From a virus, in the IMG/VR virus record IMGVR_UViG_3300028840_000175, positions 1-20,132 of that record: a DNA stretch of 20,132 nucleotides; one strand, written 5' to 3'. The notes beneath the pieces were generated by a model, which ran no database searches, had not been told where the DNA came from, and was given only the letters and a program-made list of their open reading frames with translations. Position numbers and translations under genes: made by a program. Below are positions 7,341 through 14,491 of this stretch, piece by piece (the first letter of the stretch is position 1; every line of letters begins with the position of its first letter).

Positions 7341-7372
7341 AGGGGTGGCCACCGGGGTCACCCCTCTCTTTC
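7341..7372 (+). terminator. Hairpin terminator after the decoration-like gene
   Basis: AGGGGTG (7341-7347) pairs perfectly with CACCCCT (7359-7365) around an 11-nt loop. It is followed by CTCTTTCT, a weak pyrimidine tract. It is likely a partial terminator that lets some transcription into the connector genes, for which no promoter is seen. Confidence 0.65.
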
Positions 7373-7394
7373 TAATCCGTAGAGAGGACATAGC

Positions 7395-7883
7395 ATGCAA
7401 CAGACAAAGCTCGTAGTAACAATGAATGCCAAGATGGCTGGCATCACAAAAGTCATCAATCGGTGTAGCTTCGTAGATGGCAAGTTTGAATTCATCGGCT
7501 CCATGCAGGACTGCAACGGCCTTGCCCGCTATCTGGACGCCAGCTTCAACTGCAACGTCTGGATGGGACCTCCCACCGCCAACCCGATTTTCCCGGAAGC
7601 CGCCCCCGCTCCTGTAGTGGAAGAGGTCACTCCTGAGGATCTGGTCAATGAAGACGAAGAGATCACCGAACGTGAACAGAAGATCCTGGACGCAATCAAC
7701 TGTGTGGATCTTGAAGCCTGGGTTGACGATGTTGTCGCTCATCCTTCTGTTTCCACCATTGCCGAACTGATCGAAGACTCCACCGTGACCAAGGAGGAGA
7801 TCGTTGCCGTCATCGAAAACTGGATGGAAGATGACGCCGAAGCCGAGGAAGAGGCTCCTGCTGACGAGGATAAGAAAGACTAA
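7395..7883 (+). CDS. Hypothetical acidic virion-module protein
   Basis: 162 residues from ATG 7395 with GAGAGGA about 6 nt upstream. The N-terminal third (KLVVTMNAKMAGITKVINRC...) looks beta-rich and contains three Cys. A proline/alanine linker around residues 63-75 leads into a very acidic helical C-terminal half ending in a Glu/Ala/Asp-rich tail with a lysine pair. This two-part plan with an acidic extension could be a head-associated accessory or connector factor. I do not recognise it, and nothing indicates catalysis. It precedes the first connector gene by 2 nt, so it is probably translated together with the connector genes. Confidence 0.6.
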   Translation: MQQTKLVVTMNAKMAGITKVINRCSFVDGKFEFIGSMQDCNGLARYLDASFNCNVWMGPPTANPIFPEAAPAPVVEEVTPEDLVNEDEEITEREQKILDAINCVDLEAWVDDVVAHPSVSTIAELIEDSTVTKEEIVAVIENWMEDDAEAEEEAPADEDKKD

Positions 7884-7885
7884 TC

Positions 7886-8434
7886 ATGGCATTTGTTTTT
7901 GAAGTACAAGATCAGGATGTACCCACCGACACGGCTAATGCCTACGTGTCTGTGGCCGACTTTAAGGATTACTGTGACGGACGTGGGTATGATTACACTA
8001 CCCCTTCGTACACAGATACTCAGATCCAGAACGCTATTGTCAGGGCTACGGATTACATGGATGGTAGATGGACCTTCGCAGGGTATCGGTATGACGACGA
8101 TCAGAGTACCGAATGCCCTCGGAGGGACGTCTGGAATAAGGCGGGGACTACATATCTGGACTACTTCCCGCTCCATTTAATTCAAGCCTGCTGTGAGTAC
8201 GCCAAGATCGACCTGATCGACGGCCTATCTCTTATGCCAAATTCGGTTGACAACACCGTCCCTGGACAGTTGACATACCTGCGTACCCGTGTTGAGGGTG
8301 CCGTCGAGAAGGAGCAGCACTTCAACTCCTTCAAAGGCTACGGGGGGAAATATCCCTCATGGCCCCTGCCTGACAAGATGATGCGGCAGTCTGGGCTTTT
8401 GGGCTCCAGTCGTAGAACACTCGGGAGGGGCTAA
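7886..8434 (+). CDS. Head-tail connector (adaptor), DnaT-like family
   Basis: 182 residues. The N-terminal part, with SVADFKDYCDGRGYDY (about residues 22-37) and then TDTQIQNAIVRATDYMDGRW, follows the pattern of phage proteins often annotated as 'DnaT-like ssDNA-binding'. In structural modules these are adaptors binding under the portal (like HK97 gp6 or SPP1 gp15). The short helical bundle, size and place right after the capsid genes agree. The ssDNA label is probably only an annotation habit here. The start ATG 7886 follows the upstream TAA by 2 nt and has only a distant GAGGA, so it may depend on translational coupling. The stop overlaps the next ATG (TAATG). Confidence 0.75.
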   Translation: MAFVFEVQDQDVPTDTANAYVSVADFKDYCDGRGYDYTTPSYTDTQIQNAIVRATDYMDGRWTFAGYRYDDDQSTECPRRDVWNKAGTTYLDYFPLHLIQACCEYAKIDLIDGLSLMPNSVDNTVPGQLTYLRTRVEGAVEKEQHFNSFKGYGGKYPSWPLPDKMMRQSGLLGSSRRTLGRG

Positions 8435-8811
8435 TGGCTGCTCTTCCTGCTGAGTATCAATGGATCGCCGACCTTATCGAGGATGAGGGCCGAGTGGTTA
8501 CCCTCCAGAAGCTGACAGGCGGAGCCACGGACCCGGCAAAACCTTGGAGAGGAGACTCCGCCGCCCTTGACGCTCCAGACGTGTCTGTCTCCGCTGTGAC
8601 GGTCATGTACACGCCCAAGGAGGTCGATGGGTCCTCGATCCTGAAGACCGATCTGAAGGCATTTGTGGCCCCTCACGCGACCGCTGACCTGGGCTTGTAT
8701 GACTTTTTTGTGGACACCAACGGCGATGGCCGGACCTGGAGTATCACAAATATTGAAAAAATTGAGCCCGGAACAGATATTTTGCTTTACATTTTGCAAC
8801 TAAGGCGTTAA
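8434..8811 (+). CDS. Head closure (stopper) protein, probable
   Basis: 125 residues, start overlapping the upstream stop (TAATG), with GGGAGG close upstream. The sequence opens with a helix (YQWIADLIEDEGRVVTLQKL) and then is mostly beta. GSSILKTDLKAFVAP and WSITNIEKIEPG resemble the small beta-barrel stoppers (SPP1 gp16 / HK97 gp7 type) that plug the portal after packaging and receive the tail. Residues 60-75, with a VDGSSI loop, match a pattern I recall from this group. The call depends strongly on order: adaptor, stopper, tail terminator. Confidence 0.65.
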   Translation: MAALPAEYQWIADLIEDEGRVVTLQKLTGGATDPAKPWRGDSAALDAPDVSVSAVTVMYTPKEVDGSSILKTDLKAFVAPHATADLGLYDFFVDTNGDGRTWSITNIEKIEPGTDILLYILQLRR

Positions 8812-8820
8812 TATAGGACT

Positions 8821-9252
8821 ATGATCTCTACGAGAACTGAGGCCAAAGATTTGATGATGGCGTTACTGAAGACTGTAACGGACGCTCAGGCTCTGTATGT
8901 GATCTGGGAAGACGCCGACGCTGGCACCCAGGACCAGAAGCCTGATACCAAGGTTCCTTTTGTTCGGGTGGCCTGTCGTCACCGGGAAGCCCCGGCCACG
9001 AGTCTTCCGCATGATGGTAAGAAAAAATATCAGGAGAATGGATTTCTTTTGATCGAAGTCCTAACCCCGCAAGGGGATGGCACCGTTACCGCTGACACAT
9101 TGGTTCAAGCGTTCCAGACGGCGTTGCGTACACGTCAGTCACTTAATGCGAGCGTGTGGTACACTAATGTTCGAGCCCAGGAGATCGGGCCGGATAATGG
9201 ATGGTTTAAAACGAACGTGGTGGCAGATTTCCACTACAATATTATTGAGTAG
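8821..9252 (+). CDS. Tail terminator protein, probable
   Basis: 143 residues. Tail terminators (lambda gpU / DUF4128-like) form a ring capping the tail tube before it joins the head. Features: an N-terminal helix with the start of an alpha/beta fold, a central FLLIEVLTPQGDG strand-loop (about residues 74-86), a helix TADTLVQAFQTALR, and a C-terminal strand WFKTNVVADFHYNII, which is the usual ending in this family. It lies immediately before the tail tube gene, as expected. The ribosome site is poor (AGGA only 2 nt from ATG), unusual in this module, so expression may be low, fitting a six-copy protein. Confidence 0.7.
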   Translation: MISTRTEAKDLMMALLKTVTDAQALYVIWEDADAGTQDQKPDTKVPFVRVACRHREAPATSLPHDGKKKYQENGFLLIEVLTPQGDGTVTADTLVQAFQTALRTRQSLNASVWYTNVRAQEIGPDNGWFKTNVVADFHYNIIE

Positions 9253-9261
9253 GAGTAAACA

Positions 9262-10812
9262 ATGGCTGCGGTAAACAAGATTAATTCCAACGACATCGAC
9301 CTCTACTTCGCGGAAGAGACTTCGATCAAAACCCTGCCTGGGACGCCTGACTGGTATGGCGTGCAGGCCAACACAACAACTGACTTTGGTGGGAATGTCA
9401 CCAAGACTCCTCGTGAATTCTTGACGTCCGACCGTCAACGTCGTAAGGGACAGACAACTGACTTGGATGCGGCTGGCTCGATCAACCACGACCTGGTTCA
9501 GGAAGGTCTCCAACGACTGATGCAGGGCTTCATGTTCGCCGACTTCCGATACAAGGCCGAGACAGGTGGAATGGGTGACACTGGTGTCATCACTTCGATT
9601 GGTGCATCCAACGACTACACTCGTACCACTGGAAGCTTCGTGACCGATGGCTACGAAGCGGGTGACCTTGTGTATGTGACAGGCTTTTCCAACTCTGCCA
9701 ACAACGGCCTCAAGACAGTGTCCGCAGTACTGGCATTGACCTTGACCGTGAGTGAGACTCTGGTTGCCGACGCTTCTCCGTCCGGCTGCAAGATCGTCAA
9801 GGTTGGTTTTGAGTTCGCAACTGGTGACCTGGATGTTGACGCCTCCGGTGACCTACCAACGCTGACCACAACCGCCAAGGACTGTACTGAGCTTGGCTTG
9901 GTTCCCGGTGAGACCATCTATATTGGTGGTGACGTTGCGAGCAATAATTTCACTAACTCCGCGAATGCCGGGTTCGCCCGTGTTCGTTCTGTTGCTGCCA
10001 ACGTGATCACGCTGGACAAGACAGAGGATACCTTTGTCACTGAGGCGGATGCCACACAGGATGTACGTATCTTCTTCGGTCGTGTATTGAAGAACGAAAC
10101 AGGCACCGACATCGTCCGTCGTACCTACAACGTCGAGCGTCAGCTTGGTGCTCCCGATGACGCAAGTCCGTCTCAGATCCAGTCTGAGTATTTGACAGGT
10201 GCTGTTCCGAATGAACTGACCTGGAACATCCCCACGGCTGATCTAGCGAAGCTGGACATCATGTGGATGGCGGCGGACCATGAGCAACGCACTGGTGCTA
10301 CTGGCATCAAGAGTGGTAACCGATATGCTGCGAGCGAAGAGGAAGCCTACAACACCAGCAGCAACGTCCCTCGTATTAAGATCGCCGTAGTGGACAGCAC
10401 CGACAGTGCTCCCACGGCTCTGTTCGCCTTCGCCGAGGAAGTGACATTGGTTGTTAACAACAACATCAGCCTGGATAAGGCCGTGGGTGTTCTTGGCTCC
10501 TTCGATGCTACCCACGGAAATTTTGAAGTGAGTGGAAACATCACAGCCTACTTCGCAGATGTTTCTGCCGTTACCGCCGTGCGTAACAACAGTGACGTCA
10601 CATTGGAAATTCACCTGGTAAGGGACAACGCCGGTATCAGCATCGACCTACCTCTGCTGTCTCTGGGCGATGGTCGTCTGAATGTTGAGAAGGATGAGTC
10701 TATCAAGCTGCCTCTGACTCACGATGCTGCCACAGGTGCCAGCATCGACTCTGGGCTTGACCACACACTTTGTCTTGTATACTGGGATTACTTGCCTGAC
10801 GCAGCCGAGTAA
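9262..10812 (+). CDS. Major tail tube protein with two inserted beta domains
   Basis: 516 residues with AGGAG 6 nt upstream of ATG 9262. The N-terminal ~100 residues (INSNDIDLYFAEETSIKTLPGTPDWYGV) and C-terminal ~240 residues (NELTWNIPTADLAKLDIMWM; VTLVVNNNISLDKAVGVLGSFD) follow the pattern of phage tail tube proteins that stack as hexamers. Between them, about residues 105-180 and 183-272 form two related beta-rich units (GDLVYVTGFSNSANNGLKTV and GETIYIGGDVASNNF...NAGFARV), each an insertion likely displayed on the tube surface. They explain the unusual length. A strong terminator follows, in keeping with high expression. Confidence 0.85.
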   Translation: MAAVNKINSNDIDLYFAEETSIKTLPGTPDWYGVQANTTTDFGGNVTKTPREFLTSDRQRRKGQTTDLDAAGSINHDLVQEGLQRLMQGFMFADFRYKAETGGMGDTGVITSIGASNDYTRTTGSFVTDGYEAGDLVYVTGFSNSANNGLKTVSAVLALTLTVSETLVADASPSGCKIVKVGFEFATGDLDVDASGDLPTLTTTAKDCTELGLVPGETIYIGGDVASNNFTNSANAGFARVRSVAANVITLDKTEDTFVTEADATQDVRIFFGRVLKNETGTDIVRRTYNVERQLGAPDDASPSQIQSEYLTGAVPNELTWNIPTADLAKLDIMWMAADHEQRTGATGIKSGNRYAASEEEAYNTSSNVPRIKIAVVDSTDSAPTALFAFAEEVTLVVNNNISLDKAVGVLGSFDATHGNFEVSGNITAYFADVSAVTAVRNNSDVTLEIHLVRDNAGISIDLPLLSLGDGRLNVEKDESIKLPLTHDAATGASIDSGLDHTLCLVYWDYLPDAAE

Positions 10813-10829
10813 TCAACCGTAACCAAATA

Positions 10830-10861
10830 GGGAGGTGCCATAGGGGCACCTCCCAGTTTTT
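10830..10861 (+). terminator. Strong rho-independent terminator after tail tube gene
   Basis: GGGAGGTGCC (10830-10839) and GGCACCTCCC (10845-10854) form a perfect 10-bp stem with a 5-nt loop, then AG and TTTTT. It lies 17 nt after the tail tube stop. I see no promoter between it and the chaperone gene at 10888, so downstream genes would depend on read-through or antitermination. Confidence 0.92.
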
Positions 10862-10887
10862 CTGACAATAGCAATCGGAGAAAACAC

Positions 10888-11322
10888 ATGTCAAACGTAC
10901 TACGCAAAATGTTCAAAACCGTCCCCTCCCTTGAAGAGAAGGGTGTAGTTATTGAGTATGGTGAAGGTGTTGAGATCACCGTGGCCCGTGCCGGTGGAGC
11001 CAACAAGAAGTTCGCCCGCATGCTGACCCGGCTGACTAAGCCCCATCGTCGTGCGATCCAGACAGAGACCGTGCCTGAGGGTGTGGAGAAGAAGATCGTC
11101 ATGGAGACCTACGCCAACTCAATCGTCAAAGATTGGAAAGGTATCACCAAGGACATCATCACCGGCGACGATGCAGACGCTGAGATCCAACTGGAGTGTA
11201 CCGCAGAAAACATCATCGCAGTGTTCGAGGCCCTGCCCGACCTGTTTGAAGATGTGGCCAAGTGCTCTCAGAACATCTCCCTATATCGGGCCGAGATCCT
11301 GGAAGCTGATTCGGGAAACTAA
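10888..11322 (+). CDS. Tail assembly chaperone, short form (gpG-like)
   Basis: 144 residues from ATG 10888 with GGAG 7 nt upstream. In lambda, gpG and the frameshifted gpGT hold the tape measure protein and recruit tube subunits. This protein sits between the tail tube and tape measure genes, is acidic toward the C-terminus, and ends at a slippery heptamer (GGGAAAC, 11313-11319) directly before its TAA. The sequence itself gives no distinctive motif. The call rests on position plus the frameshift site with an open -1 frame continuing into the next chaperone. Confidence 0.82.
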   Translation: MSNVLRKMFKTVPSLEEKGVVIEYGEGVEITVARAGGANKKFARMLTRLTKPHRRAIQTETVPEGVEKKIVMETYANSIVKDWKGITKDIITGDDADAEIQLECTAENIIAVFEALPDLFEDVAKCSQNISLYRAEILEADSGN

Positions 11323-11654
11323 TTGAGTGTCTGCTCTACTTCCAGGACATGGGAAAGAGTGAGGCACGCATTCTCAAGGAGTGCTACGCCTGGCGACGTC
11401 CTGTCCCGGACAAGATCCAAAATGCTCCAGACCTGTTGATGGGTCTGGAGTTTTATTTCCAGGCATTTATAGACCTAACAACTTGTAGGTCTTCTGGCTG
11501 GACCCCTGGACCGATCCCGTGGGGCGATATCGAAGCATACGCCATCGCCCTGGGCCTGGATGAGGAAGAGACAGACACGCTACATTACCACATATCTAAG
11601 ATGGATAATGCATATTTAGCAAGAATCGAGCAGAAAAATAAAAATAATGCTTGA
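10888..11654 (+). CDS. Frameshifted tail assembly chaperone fusion (gpGT-like)
   Basis: Produced by -1 slippage: read 10888-11319, back up one base, and continue 11319-11654, giving about 255 residues. At 11313-11319 the heptamer G GGA AAC is in the correct zero-frame phasing (tcG GGA AAC TAA). The -1 frame is open from 11310 to the TGA at 11652-11654 and carries convincing sequence from the first codon after the slip (LIECLLYFQDMGKSEARILK). The first ATG in that frame (11349) has AGGA only 1 nt upstream and would discard the conserved-looking LLYFQDM stretch, so independent start there is unlikely. The T part contains a Trp/Pro segment (WTPGPIPWGDIEAY) resembling lambda gpT-type domains. Confidence 0.85.
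11313..11319 (+). promoter_or_regulatory. Programmed -1 ribosomal frameshift site GGGAAAC
   Basis: A canonical X XXY YYZ heptamer (X=G, Y=A, Z=C) in zero frame, immediately followed by TAA. Lambda uses GGGAAAG in the same gene. The abutting stop codon probably promotes pausing. I did not identify a clear downstream pseudoknot by eye. Confidence 0.88.
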
Positions 11655-11679
11655 TTCGTCCGATAATATGTGATACACT
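11647..11679 (+). promoter_or_regulatory. Promoter for the gp10-like gene, positioned for a leaderless mRNA
   Basis: ATGC-TTGATT (-35 at 11651-11656), a 17-nt spacer, TG at 11671-11672, and TACACT (-10 at 11674-11679). Only six bases separate the -10 from the ATG at 11686, so transcription should begin at or beside the A of the start codon. The spacer starts with CGTCCGATAA (11657-11666), the same 10-mer that forms the arms of the dyad at 5567-5601. The hexamers match consensus only 4 of 6 each, so the extended -10 and the resemblance to the 5582 promoter carry the call. Confidence 0.55.
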
Positions 11680-11685
11680 TGGCTT

Positions 11686-12123
11686 ATGGCTAATAAGTTT
11701 TCCAGTAGGATGGCCCGTCTTGGTGACCGGATTCTGAAGAATTTCGAAAATACCATTAAGGATGCGGCCCTCGCAGGCACTGAAGAAGCGGTGATGCGTA
11801 CCCCGGTAAAGACCGGTAACGCCCGCACCAACTGGAGAATTTCTTTCGCAAGGCCCAATCTTGCCTTGATTAGTGCTCCCGATACTGGAGATCGGAACGT
11901 TAATCGAGAGACCGCATCAGCACGAGCCCTGATTGCTGCGGCCAACAAGATCAAGGGATGGAAGATGGTATCAGGACAGAACATTCTGATTGTTAATCCT
12001 GTACACTATATTGGCGACTTAGATAAAGGATCGTCCACGCAAGCCATGGAAGGGATGAGTTTGTTCGCTATTGCAGCTATCAAAGATAAGCTGCGGAAGG
12101 GAAGGTTGCTACGTGGCAACTGA
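11686..12123 (+). CDS. HK97-gp10-like tail completion / neck protein, displaced
   Basis: 145 residues. TPVKTGNARTNWRI (39-52) and LIVNPVHYIGDLDKGSSTQAMEGM (101-124) are the two signatures I associate with the HK97 gp10-like family. In that family the Thr-Gly-x-(L/A)-R element and the (N/S)x-x-Y-(A/I)-x-x-hydrophobic-(D/E)-x-G-T/S element are spaced as here. These proteins are usually encoded between the head closure and tail terminator genes. Here the gene lies after the chaperones and abuts the tape measure. There is no Shine-Dalgarno site upstream, and a promoter ends six bases before the ATG, so leaderless translation is likely. The gene overlaps the tape measure start by 11 bp. Confidence 0.75.
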   Translation: MANKFSSRMARLGDRILKNFENTIKDAALAGTEEAVMRTPVKTGNARTNWRISFARPNLALISAPDTGDRNVNRETASARALIAAANKIKGWKMVSGQNILIVNPVHYIGDLDKGSSTQAMEGMSLFAIAAIKDKLRKGRLLRGN

Positions 12124-14482
12124 TAAAGAAATTCTGATTATTGAAATTCGTGCTGACGGGGCTCGTGTCGTCAAACGAAATCTTAATGATATCGGCGGCA
12201 CAACCGCCGACAAGGTGACAGATGTAGCTACCAAACTTAGTACGGTCCTTGGTGGTGTGATCTCTGCCCGTGTGATTAAAGATACTGTGATGCTCGCAGA
12301 TAGATACGCCAACCTATTGAACCGTATGCGTGTTGTTACAAGCAGTAACTATGAGCTTAACCGTGCGATGGAGGGGGTCTACCAGATTACCCGTGAGACT
12401 CGTACTGCCCTTGAGGGCAACGTTGATATGTACGCTCGTGTTGCGTTGAACACCCGTAAGATGGGATTCGCTATGCAGGATGTTCTGCGGTTCAGTAAGC
12501 AGTTGAACCATGCGATTATCCTTTCTGGTGTGACCGCCCGAGAAGCTCAGTGGGGTATGGTTCAGTTCTCCCAAGCCTTGGCTGCCGGTGCCCTACGTGG
12601 TGACGAGCTTCGTGCTGTTATGGAGCAATTGCCTGTTGTGACAGACGTCATCGTCGATCACCTGGGAGTCACTCGTGGTGAGCTTCGTAAGCTGGCCTTC
12701 GAAGGTAGAGTGACATCCAAGGTTATCATTGAAGCTTTCAACGCTGCTGAGAAGGACTTGGCAGAGCGTTTTGGAAAGCGTGTACCTACACTTGACCAGG
12801 GCATCACTGTCCTGAGAAGTTCATTCATCCGCTTCATTGGTGAGCAAGACAGAGTATGGCAAGGGACAAGTACATTGGCCCAAGTCCTACTCTGGGCCTC
12901 TGACAACATGGACACCCTTGGGCGTTTTGCCCAGATTGCTGGTGCCGTGATCGGTGGGATCTTGCTCAACAACACCATCAAAATCATCGCACAATGGAAA
13001 CTGTTTAGCCTACAGGTTCTAAAAACCCATGGATGGCTTGTTTTGTTGGCCGCAGCAACCGCAGCAATTGTGGTATTTGCCGACAAGATTACTTTGGCAG
13101 CCGGAGAGACCGCTACCTTGGCCGATGTAGTGCGTGGCCTGGGACCTGAGTTCAAGGCTGCTGGCGAAGGAGCCGCCATTATGTGGAACAATTTGGCAGA
13201 CGCCAGTGGTCTTGATAAGCTTAAGGTCTCTGCGAATGTCACACTGGAAGGGATTCTAATCACAATCGGTAGAGTGGCTGACAGATTTGCAGGAATCATG
13301 CAAGGAATCGTAGCCACAATCATTAACGGTGTCCGAGTAATCGGGGATCAGTTAATGCGAGTCCTTAGACACCTTGGTGCATTCTTTAAAGCCATCTTCA
13401 TGGGCTTCAAGCAAGACCTAGCTGCCATGCGTTCTTCTATTATTGCGACTGCTAAGGCAGCACAGGCCGCCCTGCGTGGAAACCTTGAGCAGGCGAAGAT
13501 GGCGGGCAACGTTGCAGTGGCGGCGTTGAAGGTAGGGGCCGGTACAGGTGTTATTGACTTCTATAAGCAGCAAGCCGCAGAGATTGAGGCCAACTTCTCA
13601 AGCACTGGCAAGACGTCTGGTGAAGCCTTCTGGGAAGCCTTCCATGGAGCAGGGACAGCCTCCGAAGACATGATGAAGCGTGCCATCGAACGTGGACGAG
13701 TAAGTGCAGCACAGAGAGATGCGGGAGGGCTCGGTGCTGGTAAGGATGAAGGGGCATTGACGCCTCAGCAGTCCCAACTGCTGGACAAGGTGACAGGTAA
13801 CTTGGAGAAGATTACCGCAGGTAAGGATGACCTGAAGGTTCTGTTCGACCAAGGCTGGATCAGTGCTCAGCAGTTCAACCGTGCAATGGGTGAGTTTGAG
13901 TTGAAAGGCCTGGAGGCCAGCACGTCTGTAGCTGACGGCTTTAGACGTGGCTTCCTGGAGATGGGGCTTGAGATCACTAACTTTGCGGATATGGCGGCAA
14001 AGACTGTTACGAATGCGTTCAAGGGAATGGAGGATGCTCTAGTGTCCTTCGTGACCACAGGTAAGGTGGACTTCAAGTCCATGGTAGACAGCATGCTTGC
14101 CGACCTGACGCGGCTACTGGCCCGTCAGTTGATCGTTAAGGCTCTTGGCTCCCTCGGTGGCGGCGGCGGAAGTGCCCTGGCTGGATTGTTCTCCAGTACA
14201 GCACCGACCGCAGCACGAGCCGCTGGTGGACCCGTATCTCCTGGGCAACCCTACGTAATCAATGAGCACTCCGGTGCCGGACCCAAGGAAGTCTTCATCG
14301 CTGGGTCTCAGGGCCGTGTAGTAAACAACCGTGAAGCCCAAGGGATCGGTGGTCAACAGCCGGTCGAAGTTAAGGTTGTAAACGTCTGGTCTGAAGCTGA
14401 TGTCCTCCGCATCATGGACACTAACAAGGGGCAGCAAATTATTGTAAACAGATCACCTGGCAAAGGTGCCGCGAAAGCATAA
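12113..14482 (+). CDS. Tape measure protein
   Basis: 789 residues from GTG 12113, with GAAGG 7 nt upstream. A TTG at 12071 is possible but lies deeper in the previous gene and lacks a site. The protein sets tail length, and by the rule of about 0.15 nm per residue the tail would be roughly 120 nm (inference). Residues about 60-220 match the conserved tape measure domain, including GALRGDELRAVMEQLP (about 160-175). Hydrophobic segments near 275-290 (IAGAVIGGILL) and 307-323 (GWLVLLAAATAAIVVFA) could cross a membrane during DNA entry. The rest is long helix rich in Ala, Lys and Gln. Near the C-terminus, AAGGPVSPGQPYVINEHSG..EVFIAG is the recurrent end motif of lambda-type tape measures. Confidence 0.92.
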   Translation: MATDKEILIIEIRADGARVVKRNLNDIGGTTADKVTDVATKLSTVLGGVISARVIKDTVMLADRYANLLNRMRVVTSSNYELNRAMEGVYQITRETRTALEGNVDMYARVALNTRKMGFAMQDVLRFSKQLNHAIILSGVTAREAQWGMVQFSQALAAGALRGDELRAVMEQLPVVTDVIVDHLGVTRGELRKLAFEGRVTSKVIIEAFNAAEKDLAERFGKRVPTLDQGITVLRSSFIRFIGEQDRVWQGTSTLAQVLLWASDNMDTLGRFAQIAGAVIGGILLNNTIKIIAQWKLFSLQVLKTHGWLVLLAAATAAIVVFADKITLAAGETATLADVVRGLGPEFKAAGEGAAIMWNNLADASGLDKLKVSANVTLEGILITIGRVADRFAGIMQGIVATIINGVRVIGDQLMRVLRHLGAFFKAIFMGFKQDLAAMRSSIIATAKAAQAALRGNLEQAKMAGNVAVAALKVGAGTGVIDFYKQQAAEIEANFSSTGKTSGEAFWEAFHGAGTASEDMMKRAIERGRVSAAQRDAGGLGAGKDEGALTPQQSQLLDKVTGNLEKITAGKDDLKVLFDQGWISAQQFNRAMGEFELKGLEASTSVADGFRRGFLEMGLEITNFADMAAKTVTNAFKGMEDALVSFVTTGKVDFKSMVDSMLADLTRLLARQLIVKALGSLGGGGGSALAGLFSSTAPTAARAAGGPVSPGQPYVINEHSGAGPKEVFIAGSQGRVVNNREAQGIGGQQPVEVKVVNVWSEADVLRIMDTNKGQQIIVNRSPGKGAAKA

Positions 14483-14491
14483 GGAGACCAT

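Noticed and set aside
10757-10783. TTGACC-N15-TATACT promoter-like sequence near the end of the tail tube gene
   Set aside because: The 15-nt spacer is too short, the site is inside coding sequence, and a strong terminator at 10830 would stop its transcript before the next gene.
11349-11654. Independent gene starting at ATG 11349 for the second chaperone
   Set aside because: AGGA is only 1 nt from the ATG, and coding-quality sequence continues upstream to the slippery heptamer. A frameshift product explains the data better.
11647-11673. Eight-codon ATG frame between the chaperone and gp10-like genes
   Set aside because: No ribosome site, too short, and the bases are better explained as promoter elements.
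12071-12112. TTG start for the tape measure
   Set aside because: The GTG at 12113 has GAAGG at 7 nt and shortens the overlap with the gp10-like gene to 11 bp. The extra residues look like out-of-frame sequence.
12658-13323. A 221-codon open frame on the - strand inside the tape measure gene
   Set aside because: Low-complexity composition (Ser, Thr, Pro, Ala), no ribosome site, and it is fully contained in a well-supported gene.
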